Origin: Parascedosporium putredinis
Taxonomy: Eukaryota > Ascomycota > Sordariomycetes > Microascales > Microascaceae
Direction: 5' to 3'
NCBI GenBank assembly: GCA_949357655.1
Contig: CASHTG010000012.1
Location: 992,001 to 1,056,000 of the forward strand
DNA: 64,000 nucleotides
The notes beneath the pieces were generated by a model, which worked only from the letters and a program-made list of their open reading frames with translations, was not told the origin of the DNA and ran no database searches. Shown one piece after another: positions 37,958-49,040 of the stretch (the first letter of the stretch is position 1; each line of letters begins with the position of its first letter). Position numbers and translations under genes: made by a program.

Positions 37958-39076
37958 TCAATACTTGAACATGTGTAGGAAGGATAGATCCATTAAGTGT
38001 AGGCTTAGTACCTTGGTATGTGGTGCAATTGAAACAGTGCTTCCTGGAAAACTACATTGGAGATTTTGAGGACTCAGAGCTCAAGCTCCCTGCACGGTGA
38101 GCGCCACCCTTTGGGCAAGTGCGGATGTTGTCACACTTGGACCAACCAGTCACATATTGCATGCATGCAGCACAGGGCCCCAGCCCGCACCCGAACGGGA
38201 GCTCCTGCCACCACATATTCCGTCAAAGGGACGTTCAAGGGCGCGCGAACGAGAATGGGCAACGGGAGAGGACGACCGGCGAGGTGGATACTCGGCACGC
38301 CATTGACTGCTGAGATACTTGAACTTCTTCGTGCATGCATCAATGCGCTCGTCGTATGCTAGCCCGCGGTACGGTACGCAAAGGTGCGTGCTTAGAGTAG
38401 ATCGGAGAGAAGTAAGTGAACCTTGGTCCCACATGGAGAATGTTACGAATGCGTGGGAGAGGGTCTCTCCTTGCAGTTCTTCCTTGCCCCTCTTGTCTCC
38501 ACCAACATCTCATCGAGTCTAACTGCTCTCTCATTTTCGTTCGAAGACAGGGGGTGTTGTCTTTCCCTCATTGTTCCTTCCCCAGTTGGCTGACTTGGCC
38601 ATCGTTCTCCATGGATCCATTGTGATATTCTATACCTCAGTACCCGGCGCCCTTTCCCGAACATCAATGACGGATTTCCCAGGTTGGTAGGAGCAGTGCG
38701 CGTAACACTCGTCGCGAAGCACCTATCAATTCTGGGGGAATTCGCGCTCACATCAATTGATCAACAATTGATCTTGTCCTGAAGGCGCTAATGCAGCTGG
38801 ACCCCCTTCTTAATGGGCAGCCTGACCAGGATCCCTGGACGAAGAAGCGTAAAGTGGAGCAAACCGCCATCAAATTTTATTGACCAAGCGCACCGGGCAG
38901 GAACCAACAACAGTGACCAAGAGCTCGCGAAGCTGCGGTGAGTACAACACAACGCCAGGAGCCCAGTTGTATAGATTTACACGAATAAACCAATGTTGGT
39001 ACTTTCGATCACCCTCCATCCCAGATCAGAGTCCCGAAATCCCCTTTCCACGGACTTGTACTCGTGGTCGTGATTT

Positions 39077-39140
39077 TCTCTTCTCTCTCTCTATCTCTCT
39101 CTCTCTCTATCTCTCTCTCTCTCTACCGACGTAGAGAGAG
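39077..39140. repeat. CT microsatellite ending in a perfect hairpin
   Basis: A CT tract with two TAT interruptions runs to 39,124. Its end forms an inverted repeat: CTCTCTCTAC at 39,117-39,126 and GTAGAGAGAG at 39,131-39,140, with a CGAC loop. It could fold on one strand. It does not end in a T tract and is not placed behind a gene, so I do not call it a terminator. Confidence 0.8.
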
Positions 39141-40027
39141 CTGTGGTGGATCCCCAAAATTGACAAGAGCATGCTCTCAGGGCGATCCTTGTGCGCGGGC
39201 GGATTACTCCGAGAGGCTAATCCATAAACCTTGATGATTTAGCGTCGGTAGGGGTTGCTGATCACTGCAGCCTTGTCACCACCTGGTCCACAAGTTTGGC
39301 CGGCCCAACTTGGCGTACTGAAAGACAAGTGCCTAGTTCCCGTCTCATCTCTTGATACGCACCCTGCTCGAACGAGCTTGTGCGAATTGTGGTCTTAGCT
39401 ATCTCCTCTAATACTATCATTGATGGTTGCGGAATGTATTTAGTATATGAACCCGTGCATGCTTTCGTCCTTTTCTCAAATGGGCTTCTTCTTCCCATTA
39501 TTCTTAGCTCTGTACGCTGTCATATCAATCCACTTGATCTTTGATTGCATGTACCCGAAACAATAGCATCTATCAAAGTATTTCCAGGGTACTTTTGCGA
39601 GTTCTCCGAGCTTGCATGTTGAAGTCGCGACCTCTCGTACAAGGCCATACAATGTGATTGGCTCTTGAACATGAACTGCTCCTGCAGAAGAAGAGAGACG
39701 GGAGGGAGAGAGTCTTGTGCGTGTGTGTCCCGAGATAGAGAGCCGCGCACCTTACCGCCCCATGCCCCATGATGAAGAACCGGCGCCAGGCTGGTCATGT
39801 TGACGACAGAGGGCTGGGGGATGGGTTTGATCAATAAAAGGCCCCAAACACTTTGAAGCCCCCTGAGTGACGGGACCTGCCAATTCCCGAAACCACAGGC
39901 AAGGACCAACAATTCTACCTTGGTGGCAATGAATCGATTGACCGATTCCCGCACGGGTATATATCAATACGTGCACTCAATGAGCGTATTCCTTGATGGG
40001 TTGGGGATTGATCACAAAGTGTCTTAA

Positions 40028-40041
40028 ATATCAATTGATAT
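40028..40041. repeat. 14-bp perfect palindrome ATATCAATTGATAT
   Basis: Exact inverted repeat with the core ATCAATTGAT. The same 10-base core occurs at 38,752-38,761 and at 42,402-42,411 (there extended to the 12-base palindrome CATCAATTGATG). Function unknown. Confidence 0.75.
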
Positions 40042-43000
40042 CCGTCCAAGTCTTGATACTGTGGCCCCCGGATCCTAGGTTGGATTGGGGGAGAAGAAGA
40101 ACATTTGAAGAGGGCATAACCCAAAAGGAAAAAAAGAAAAAGGAAAAAGAAAAAGCAGGCACCCGCAACTAGACCGGCTCTAGCCCCCAAGGCGACGCGT
40201 ATCATCATGCGAGCGTGACTGACCGTTTGAAGCACCAACTTCGATCAGCTCGTAATCTTCCGATGTCCCTTTCAGGAGCCAAAAGCCACCACGCAGAGCA
40301 GCAAATGGCGGCTTCCTACTTGGGAGGCTACGACGGGTGGCCGCCCCCAGCTAGCAGCTCGCTTCCAGAAAGAAGCTTGAACGGTAAAAGTAAACGTGCC
40401 TGTCCACGAAACGGGCGGAAAGTGAAATTGACTTCTATTGAATTAATGTGCTGTCTGTTATTTTTCCATTTCTTCGCGGAAGGGGGGTTTCTTTTCAATC
40501 TTCTTGATTCGTACTCTTTCTTCCTCATGTCGCCGAAACATTACCCTTGATTTCCTACCTACCGTATTATTATTTGCTTCTCCTTTCCCTTTTTTCTTTC
40601 TTCCTTTTCTTCTTCTTCTTCTTTGTTTCATCGTTCCTCTGGCCTCCTTGCCGGGCAGAAGCTATTCTGTAAACGCCCCGCTCGAGGTTGTTGGCAATCC
40701 CGTTACGCAAGACAAGACACTCGCCCCTTTTCAGCCTAGTGCCATTGCTGGCTCAGTCCCATGCCTCCCCTCGAAACCTTATTCCAACCACGGACCACTG
40801 CTGGCCACCGCACCGCACCTCCAACTTGACCACTCCCGGATGGGGAACGGTAGTTCGTAGTGAGGGCGGGCTGGCATGGGAAAGGGAAGGAACTGGGCAA
40901 ACTTCTATTCGAGGAGATCGGCGGCGCGCGGAGAGGGAGCAAATGGCAAATGGGGAAGGGGGTAAAGGTACGGACTCCCTGGGACTATCGTCCCACACCC
41001 CTCAACTTTATCTCTGGATCCAATTGATTCATTCATCTATCCATGGATGGAATGGATGGATGGACGTACGAAGTATTTTCTTTTGAAATACTACTGCCAC
41101 ACAGATCAACCACAGCTCAATTTAGTTTTCGTCACCTTTCACTGGCCATTAGCCAACGCCAGCTCGGAATGAAAATTGACGGGCACTTCCCCGCCCTCGA
41201 GCTTAGGAACCCCTCTTTCCACACCTCCAAAACATAACAGGAAAGAAAAAGAAAGAGGGGAGAAGAAATCAGGTAGAAGTAAAAAACCAAATCGTATCAT
41301 CTAGGATGCATATAGACTCGAAGCCATCGCAGGCACCATATTTTCGTCTTTCTTTTTCTTCTTCTTCTCGAGCAGGCGAGGCGCAGGAAAAAAGGGGCTA
41401 ACACTTTGCTTGTTTCATCGCGGCCAACCAAAGTAAAACATGTGTACGACCGAAGGATCGGTAGAATACACCGGGGTCTGGCCTATTTCAAAGAACGACA
41501 TTGGACCCAGATCGGAAGCCTCAGCACTGTGGAAACCAAGGTGGGCGCGTACTACTTGACTGCTGGAGCTGGGTGCCAAGAAATTGGTTACACCAAACGG
41601 TCGCATCCATGTAGCAACGTGCTGCACTCGATTCACGGTAACTCATTCATCCCCTCTCTTGTTCTAGCTTACACGAGAGGAATCTAGCCTACTTCCGGCC
41701 CACCACCGCCCTTTTGTTTCCAGCCTTTTATTCCCCTCTGTCATTCGGAAACTTTATGCCGCAGAGAGAACGTCATGTCATCTAGGCGATTCACATCTCA
41801 CGTCTGAACCGGAAAACCCGTCTGAGCGATGGATGTCGGATAACCCAATCGGATCGGATGCATGTTGGGAAAGGGAAATGGTAGGGGGCACCTCGTTTGT
41901 TTTTCCCTTGCCTAGCATTCGGAGGCAGCTGCGCATGTCTTCCGTCGCCGTTTAGGGGCGCTGCAGAGTTTCCCAGCACTGGCGATATATTAGTTGCCTT
42001 CAGTACAAGTCGGTGGAGAACTCGCAAGTACATCAATGGATCCATTGGATCAATGGTGGATGGGACAATACTTCGGTACATCAATGTACGATCAATATCA
42101 ATATAGAGCCTGCTCCTTCTATTTTCGTAGATCATCTTGGAGCAGGGGGCGTCTCTCGTCCTCTTGAGTGACGGCCGAGCCACCACGCCTTCCCGCACCG
42201 ACTACAAGTACACCAACGAATAGGCCAACGGCCTCAGGGAAATGGTCGAAATTGCTTGGCCGATTTCTCGGGTGCAATGATCAATGATCTGTGCATGGCG
42301 TCGCTGTACCGCTGGATTTTAATTTGCCAAGGGCCACCGGCACCAACCTAAAACGGGCCACGCTACACCGAGAATCGATCCCCAACCTCTTCCCCTTGAG
42401 CATCAATTGATGGAGGCGAAGCGGGGAGAGGGAATCACCCCGTTCACCCAGATGCCGCTGGGCTCTAATATCTGGGATTTGCCAAGCCATCATCCCTCCT
42501 ACAACGAAGTTGTAATCAAAATGTGTGTGTGGGCTTTCGAGCTTTCGCATAGGTCGCTTAATCCATGATCCAAAGCCTAGTGTAGATGGCACCTGCTTAC
42601 GATTCCGAGGTCGATTGTATATATAATATTTCGAAACAATGTCAAGCGGGTACATGTAGCTTCGATAAGCACAGGTTCCCGGTGCATGGGCGGTCGCCAC
42701 GAACCCCCGACCTCGAAACCCAAAGATGACTGCCCAGGGGGTTAGAAAGATACCATATACCCTTTGCTTGCACAGGGTCTTGACCTATGTCTTGTCTGAT
42801 TCCCGGAGGGATGCAACCGCCCTCCGTGTCATAGATAGATCCATATATTTACGTGTATCAATTCGATATATGTATTCATGTACTGCATTTCCCGCGACAT
42901 GCAGGTAGCTGGAGTCTTTCCACCATCCACTATCGACGGCATTAGGCTCTCACCTCATACAATTGTCGTTTGATCTGGATTGTTCGACGATTCCAGGCTA

Positions 43001-43889
43001 GTGAGATTGCGACCGACTGGGATACTATAATAATGACTTCAATGGTAGGAGCTTTGCTGCCGTCCAAGAGGGGAACGTGTGAGTGGATGGCGGAAACGTA
43101 AAGGCAAGACCCCTACCGAGGTATACGCTGCTGATCTCACGCTGTCTACATAAGGAATGGATGATTTAATTGAGGTCCGCATAGAAGAAGGATGATGTTG
43201 GGGAAGAGAGGGGAGAGCGGGAGGGGGCCGAGCAAGGGTGAGACCACCAAGCTAGCTACTGACATCTCTGCCTACCCATGTTCAAACAAACAACGAGTGG
43301 ATTGGAGGCAATTCGGACTTGCCCATAACTCGATAGCTCCGGGGCACCATGGGGATGGATATGGAGATATCGGGAGGCATTAGGTAGGGGGTATGGGCAA
43401 GTGAAACGTGCGAAAAGCATTCCATCTTTCCCAGTACATGTATTCAATTTTGACCAGTCAACAAGAATCCAAGATAGTGACACCCGAACAGATTATTCAA
43501 GCACAAAGCTGCGGGAAACGATGCTAACATGAGACAGCGAAAAAAATAAAAATAAAAAAATTACACAACCATCCAGAGAAATATCCATTGTCCTAACTAG
43601 CCACTAATCCCTCCTGGGGGTATCCTTGTTGTCCCAATACATTGCGCCTCCATCACCGATTGCCTTCATCCCATCATATCCACAAGAACGGTCTGTTTAT
43701 CCCAAAAGTGAGCAAGATTTTGCATCTCCTTTATTGCCCTGTGGCCGGAAAGGATATCACCTTGGCCGTCACTCCACCTGTCTCCGAGTCTCTCACCATT
43801 GAGCTTGACGAAAGAATCGCCACATTGATGAATGAAGTGCGTGATTTCCGTTTGGGTGTCCATCGACGCACACACACATGCGCCCGTTG

Positions 43890-43929
43890 TATGTATGTGT
43901 GTGTGTGGGTGTGTGTGTGTGTGTGTGTG
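43890..43929. repeat. (GT)n microsatellite
   Basis: GT repeat with ATGT and GGGT interruptions, preceded by a short CA tract at 43,869-43,877. It lies 280 bases past the vib1 stop codon, in its 3' flank. Confidence 0.9.
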
Positions 43930-44212
43930 CTTTTCTTTTCTCCCGGAGAGGCTCGTTTCGAGGGAGTGCGTGGGCGGACGAAAGGGCCTCTTCGCGTCAA
44001 AGCTAAGCACCATAACCCCTGTAGCCATGCGATTTCCAGACGCTCCATGATTTTGTATCCTCCCTTTATAGTTCCTTTCGCCTTGAATCCCAGTTTCATA
44101 TTCCGTGATGTTGTGGGGGTTTTTTCCCCTTGTGTGTTTTGTTTTTCCCTTCCCATTTTTACAAGTGCTTCCCAGTTATGTTCCTACAAGGTGGGGGTGG
44201 TGGCGACTTCAT

Positions 44213-47064
44213 TCAAGTAATGTTCGCGATGTTGATTCCTGATGGCGGGACCATTGAAGGGTAGTACCCATCAGATCGAGGCTTGCCTTCAAAAGGGCCA
44301 CATCTTCGGTTCATTGCCAAGGGCCCGGGGTGGAATAGACTCGGGAGAGGGCTGTTGCCGGTGTCATACTCAGTCTTGGTCTTGACTTCGAATGCCGAGG
44401 AGCTGTGGTCCGGTCGCTGATGCGTAAAGGTATCGACACCCCCTCGGTGGTCTTGCTGGGCTTCATAGGTGGTCCCGGGGTAATACTGGTAACCCTTCGT
44501 TACCTCAATGGTCTTCGCTTCCTCGGGGGATCATAGACTCGACTGGTATCTCTTGCTGTGGATGGCGGCCAGTAAATGGTGGCATTGATGCCTGCGAAGC
44601 GTCATAGCTTCTAGGAAAGCCAGAGGAAATCATTGAATTATTGGACAAGAAATCAGGGCCAATGGCCGGGCCGTTGCCGTATCCGCTGAGGCTTCCGCTG
44701 CCTCCTCCAGGACCGCTGCTTGTGCTCCCCTTCGCTCAGTTTGATAATGGCCAGGTGAACGCCCCCGCACAATCATCTTTGCCGACCGACGATAAGCCAC
44801 ACGAATAAACTGGTCGCCGCCTCGGTGTCCCACGTCAGCCCGGCGCCCCATGTCACCCTGGGTTCCAATGTCGGCCCAGAGCTCGACGACCAGGTGGTAA
44901 TATTGCTGCGCGGCCCTTCTCTTGCCATTATTCGCAGTGGCCTGCTTGAATTGGATACGCTCGAATGTGTGCTCGGTCTGAAATGTTACTGCGCCCTGCG
45001 ATCCGCAGGAAGCCGCGGCGTAGTTTTGGCCGTACATCGCGGGGCTCCCCATGCTAGGATCCCCAAGGCTACTATAAAGGCCCAGCTGGCGTCCGGGTAA
45101 CTGTGGGGTTTTCGGTGCTAGTCGGACCTTCTCTGGCTTAGCGATGGGGCCCTTGTCTCTCTTGGGAGTGTGCTGCACGAGTTCGATGCTGTGGTCGTCG
45201 TTCTCGGCGACGACTGCTGAGATTGTCATGGCAAATCCTGCAACGTGATATGTTTGCTCCGAGCCTTTTGGCGTGAACTGCAACGACATTGAAGGGTAAT
45301 GGGGGTCAAACTGTACGAGCAAACACACGAGAAATAATTGCGTCTGTAGCACGTCCATTCTCCATCTGATAAAAAGAACCCCTTGTCAATGGTACCGTGG
45401 ATTTCGGGTCGAACGTGGGTTCCTCCCCCGTCCGCATACTCGAGGGTCCCTAGCGACGCCATCTTCTCGAGGGGCGGGATAGTTGCCGTCGCTTGAGGCT
45501 TGGGGAATGTTGCATCTATTGCTACCGGAGCGGTAAACCCAGCGATCGGGCTTGGCGTAGGCGACAACGGAAGGCGCCTGGGCACGGATGCAGGGAAACT
45601 AGGCGATCGTATTGAGTGTTCAGACGACCGCCTGTACGCTGGGGTTCCCGGGTTGTTGTATTGCTCCCGCGTGGTGAGATCTCGCGCACCAAGTTCCCGT
45701 GCCTGTTGATGGGCTAGTCGAGGCGCCATTCCGGACGGAAGATTGCTGGCAGGGTCAGCGACGTTTATTATTACCTCGAGCCAGTGACGCCAGGAATCTT
45801 GAGGGTTTGATAGATCTGCGATGCGAAGGAGGGGTATGGCACATAGATTGATGGAGGGAGAAGAAGTAACGTTTTTTACCATGCAGATGGGGCGGGCTAC
45901 TACATACCTTGAGCCCAGTCGAGGACGGGCGTCGAGAGCGGAAAATAGGGACTGAGTCTGGTAAGAGAATGCACCCCCTCAGGGTGGTAGGCTGCACTTG
46001 GGTTAAGCACGGGCGGAGGAAACAAGGTGATGAGCGGGGAAGGTTGGTGAATTGGAGCCTCTATGGTTAACGACGTGCTACTCGAGTCTTGGGTATATCT
46101 GTTGAGGATATGGTCAGTTATGGAAGGTAGAAAGGACGCGTGAACCGAGCTGGGTCAAGGAAGGGGAGAATGCATTGGAATTGCTGCTGGGGAGTAAAAG
46201 GGAGAGGAGACGGGGACAGAGGATGAGATTGGTAGAATTTCAGGCTGTCGTATTTCACACCCGCAGAAAATATACAGGGCACAATGTGTCGTACAAACTG
46301 AAGCTTGCGGAACCGCCAGCTCTCATGGTTGTACCAGCCAGAGGATACAGGTCGGCAGTCGTCAGGTCGTCAACCATGAACTACTCCCGCAGAGATAGAC
46401 GCGGGGGTGTTTGGGGGTGACACTTGCCACTCTCAAATTCCTAACCCGGCAGCTATCCATCTCAGGTGCTCACGGGCGAGGTTCTTCGCGTGCGGATCTG
46501 CGTGGCCGTGGCGGTATGCGCCGCCTAGGCTCTCGCTTCGTCCGTCGCACTGCCTCAGTGCTGCTGACGCAACAATCCTGCCATGGGAGGATAGCTTCCC
46601 AGACCAGACCGGGGAAGAAAACTAAGAGGAAAAAAGAAAAAGAAAAAGAAAACGGTCCAACGACAAGTCTCAAGAGAGACGTGTCCTGGGCCTGCAAACT
46701 AGGCACTCCATGGGGGATAGGGCTAGTAAATTGCCGTCCGAGACTCGGCACGTTTGGTTTGATAGGGACCTGCTAGCTGCGAGGAGGGGAGGACATTTCA
46801 CATCCACGACCACATCCTTGCCGAAAACCACGCGATAGAAGCCCGTGGTTTCTAGGGTTGCTACTCTAGACTGAGGAGCATAGGACGCGGGCTTATAGAA
46901 GCAGCCGCTAGAGGGAGGCTATTGACGCGAAAGGGCAATCGTGGTGTAGGAAGAGATGGGTGCAAGATACAAATGCAGACAATTGCTTACCTTATGTCAG
47001 ACGCTGGCGGTGGTATGTCAAGATAGTCCAGCCCGGAGCACGATGACGCGGGCTGGAATTCCTG
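44213..47064 (-). CDS. vib1: NDT80/PhoG-domain transcription factor, VIB-1/XprG type; three frame breaks
   Basis: Relatives control extracellular protease production, starvation response and heterokaryon-incompatibility cell death. Best model: exons 47064-46991, 46098-45908, 45815-44213 plus an unplaced start exon. Introns have GTAAGC/CAG and GTATGT/CAG; the 892-base middle one is long for a fungus. Landmarks: TIDKGFFLSDGEWTCYRRNY, FAMTISAVVAEND, IELVQHTPKRDKGPIAKPEK, TEHTFERIQFKQATANNGKR, AQQYYHLVVELWADI, RRSAKMIVRGRSPGHYQ. The frame breaks at G5 45,301-45,305 (one base lost), at C4 44,727-44,730 (one lost) and at G5 44,525-44,529 (one extra, or two lost). Beyond these the C-terminal part continues, with EEAKTIEVTKGYQYYPG, to TGA at 44,213. 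The repaired sum is 622 codons from 47,064. After WADIGTQG there is a 12-residue in-frame insertion from an imperfect short duplication. A possible start exon lies near 48,430-48,442. Confidence 0.9.
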
Positions 47065-48041
47065 CTGGAGTCGAGAGGTGAGTTAGGTGGCAATTGCACT
47101 ACATGGCCTTTGGGGGCTTTCAAGCGAGTGCGATGGAGGAAGCGCCTTGAGACGGATGGGAGGAAGGGTAGGGAGGAGAAAATGAGGGAGGAAGAGCAAG
47201 GTGTGGTTTGGAAAACAAAGACGAAAAAGGGCGATGAATAAAAGGTAAGACGGCTAGAGACGAATGGAGTGGTTGGCTTTGCTCCGACCGGTTGTCACCA
47301 ATGTTTCCGGGAGCATGAGCATGAGGCGGGCATCTCCTCGCCAGCGAGAGAAGGGGGAAAGGTACTGGCTTGAGATGGCCCGGCGATGTTATCTGTGGCG
47401 CGAAGGCGAATTAAGTCAGCAAAGCAATCCCGGAATCTCGATCGACAGAAGCAAAGAAGAGCATCCCCCTCCCTCCCTTGCATTGAAACCCTCGATACAA
47501 CGGGAGGAAGCTGAGCACGACTGTGCGAGAGCAAGGGGGTAGATGCCGACCGAACGGCAGAGAGACGGAGAGAAACCGGGATGGCAGGAAAGAACGGAGA
47601 GGATGGCTGCGTGGGAGAGCAGCCAGGCTACAAAAGTAGATTGGCTACGAGGGTGTGTTGAGTGCGTTGAGTGCGTTGGGTGGTATGTGTGCGAGTGTGC
47701 GAGTGTGCGTGAGTGTGTGCGTGTGTGTGTGCGGGAGATGGAGGGGGCGTAAAAGATGCCTCATCAAACCCGGCGATAACTTGGACGAAACGCGAGTACA
47801 CTGAGAGTACCCGTTGGACACTCTTTAGTACCTTGCGAGCCTTGCCTTGCAGGCTAAGCAGGGGGGACCGAACATTCTTTTTGTCCTGGTCCAGAAACGG
47901 ATTGGTCAAGACGGGCAGGGGAAATCCACGAAGCTTAGTCAATAATAGACCCACACCACGCCGCCATGTGCTGCTGGGAAAAAGCGACACCCCTGGACCA
48001 CACCTGGAGGCGCATGTGGGGTGACAGACGCTGAGAGGTGC

Positions 48042-48076
48042 GGACAACCAGCAGGACAACCCGCAGGACAACCAGC
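48042..48076. repeat. 12-bp tandem repeat, three copies
   Basis: The unit GGACAACCAGCA is present three times with a single-base variant in the middle copy. It lies inside the presumed vib1 leader/intron region. Confidence 0.85.
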
Positions 48077-48134
48077 TCTGAAGCAACGAGGATTCGCGAG
48101 GCGGAGGGTTCTCCCCATGGAAGAGCAGAGCGCC

Positions 48135-48165
48135 AACAGCCAACAGCCCACAGCCCACAGCCAAG
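48135..48165. repeat. 7-bp tandem repeat CAACAGC/CCACAGC
   Basis: Four or so heptamer units change from CAACAGC to CCACAGC along the array. Simple repeat. Confidence 0.8.
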
Positions 48166-49020
48166 ATGACTTTAAACTTGGAGATGTGGGTTTCGTTGTT
48201 GTCTGGACAATTTCGAACAAAAAGAACAACTTGAAATCGACCCCAGCCTCGCTCCGAACCCCCCTCTTGAATTGTCCTTTGATTGGGGTTGTGTGAGGCC
48301 CTCGGTCTCCGCCCAGTGGAGCAGTGGAGCGAGGAAGTGCGTGGGAATTGAACAACGTGCAATGCATCCGCCAAGTCGCGAGGTCGTATAAACACCCTGA
48401 ACGTAAAGAAAAGTGATTCAATACTTACATGGATAGGTGCATTATGGCGAATACCACGCCCGTCGGCACATTTGCTTTTAATTCTGAAATGGTTGCGGAT
48501 GGCCTCTCAAAGGTGGATGTTGCAGCAGCACTCCATCCCCCTCCCTCCCCTCCCTCCCAACTAGTGTTTTGACTTGACCGGCTCATTTGAGCTTAATATA
48601 AGACAATACCTCTCCGCCTTGAGCAGTGCATCGCGCTCCAGGAAGGCGATTAGAAAGGCCACACCAAGCCCGGTGGGAGCAGGTGAACGTATCACACACC
48701 AATTACCACTTCACATGAAGCGAGGCGGCCCGAAGACGGGATTGCAAAAGGAGACGAGATCTCGAAGCATAGGGATAGATATAGGTGAGAAAAGTGCCAT
48801 TACCTTGGGGTTCATGGGGCCAATTAAGGCGGTCTCTCGCCTCGAGAATGTCGGAGAAGATGGGGAGCACCGGATCTTTCGGGGACGATTTCGATCGCCA
48901 CGCTTCTTCTGTAGTCCACACGATGGTACGGACGGAACTGCTACTCTCTAACGACTAGTAGCGTTTGGGTGCGATACTACCTTCTATCTGGTAAGAGGAG
49001 TCAGCAAGCTTAAGGGCACT

Positions 49021-49040
49021 TCCCCTCCCCTCCCCTCCCC
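49021..49040. repeat. (TCCCC)4
   Basis: Four exact TCCCC units. A related CCCTCCCTCCCCTCCCTCCC stretch lies about 480 bases upstream (48,538-48,557). Confidence 0.85.

Larger units (their letters stand above)
33815..44212. other. 10-kb stretch without a supported gene
   Basis: ORFs are short and unrecognised. The longest candidate, minus 33860-34366 (168 codons), lies directly after fol1 and has no domain I know. Features seen are A/T runs, CT and GT microsatellites, a CT hairpin at 39,117-39,140 and several ATCAATTGAT palindromes at 38.7-42.4 kb. Composition is mixed. Confidence 0.5.

Noticed and set aside
43642..44220. 192-codon plus-strand ORF containing a GT-repeat-derived Val-Cys stretch
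   Set aside because: Repeat-driven and overlaps the end of vib1 on the other strand.
47628..48395. 255-codon minus-strand ORF with Thr-His and Cys/Leu-rich parts
   Set aside because: Much of it is translated simple repeat (TG, 12-bp and 7-bp repeats). It lies within the presumed vib1 leader/intron and has no domain.
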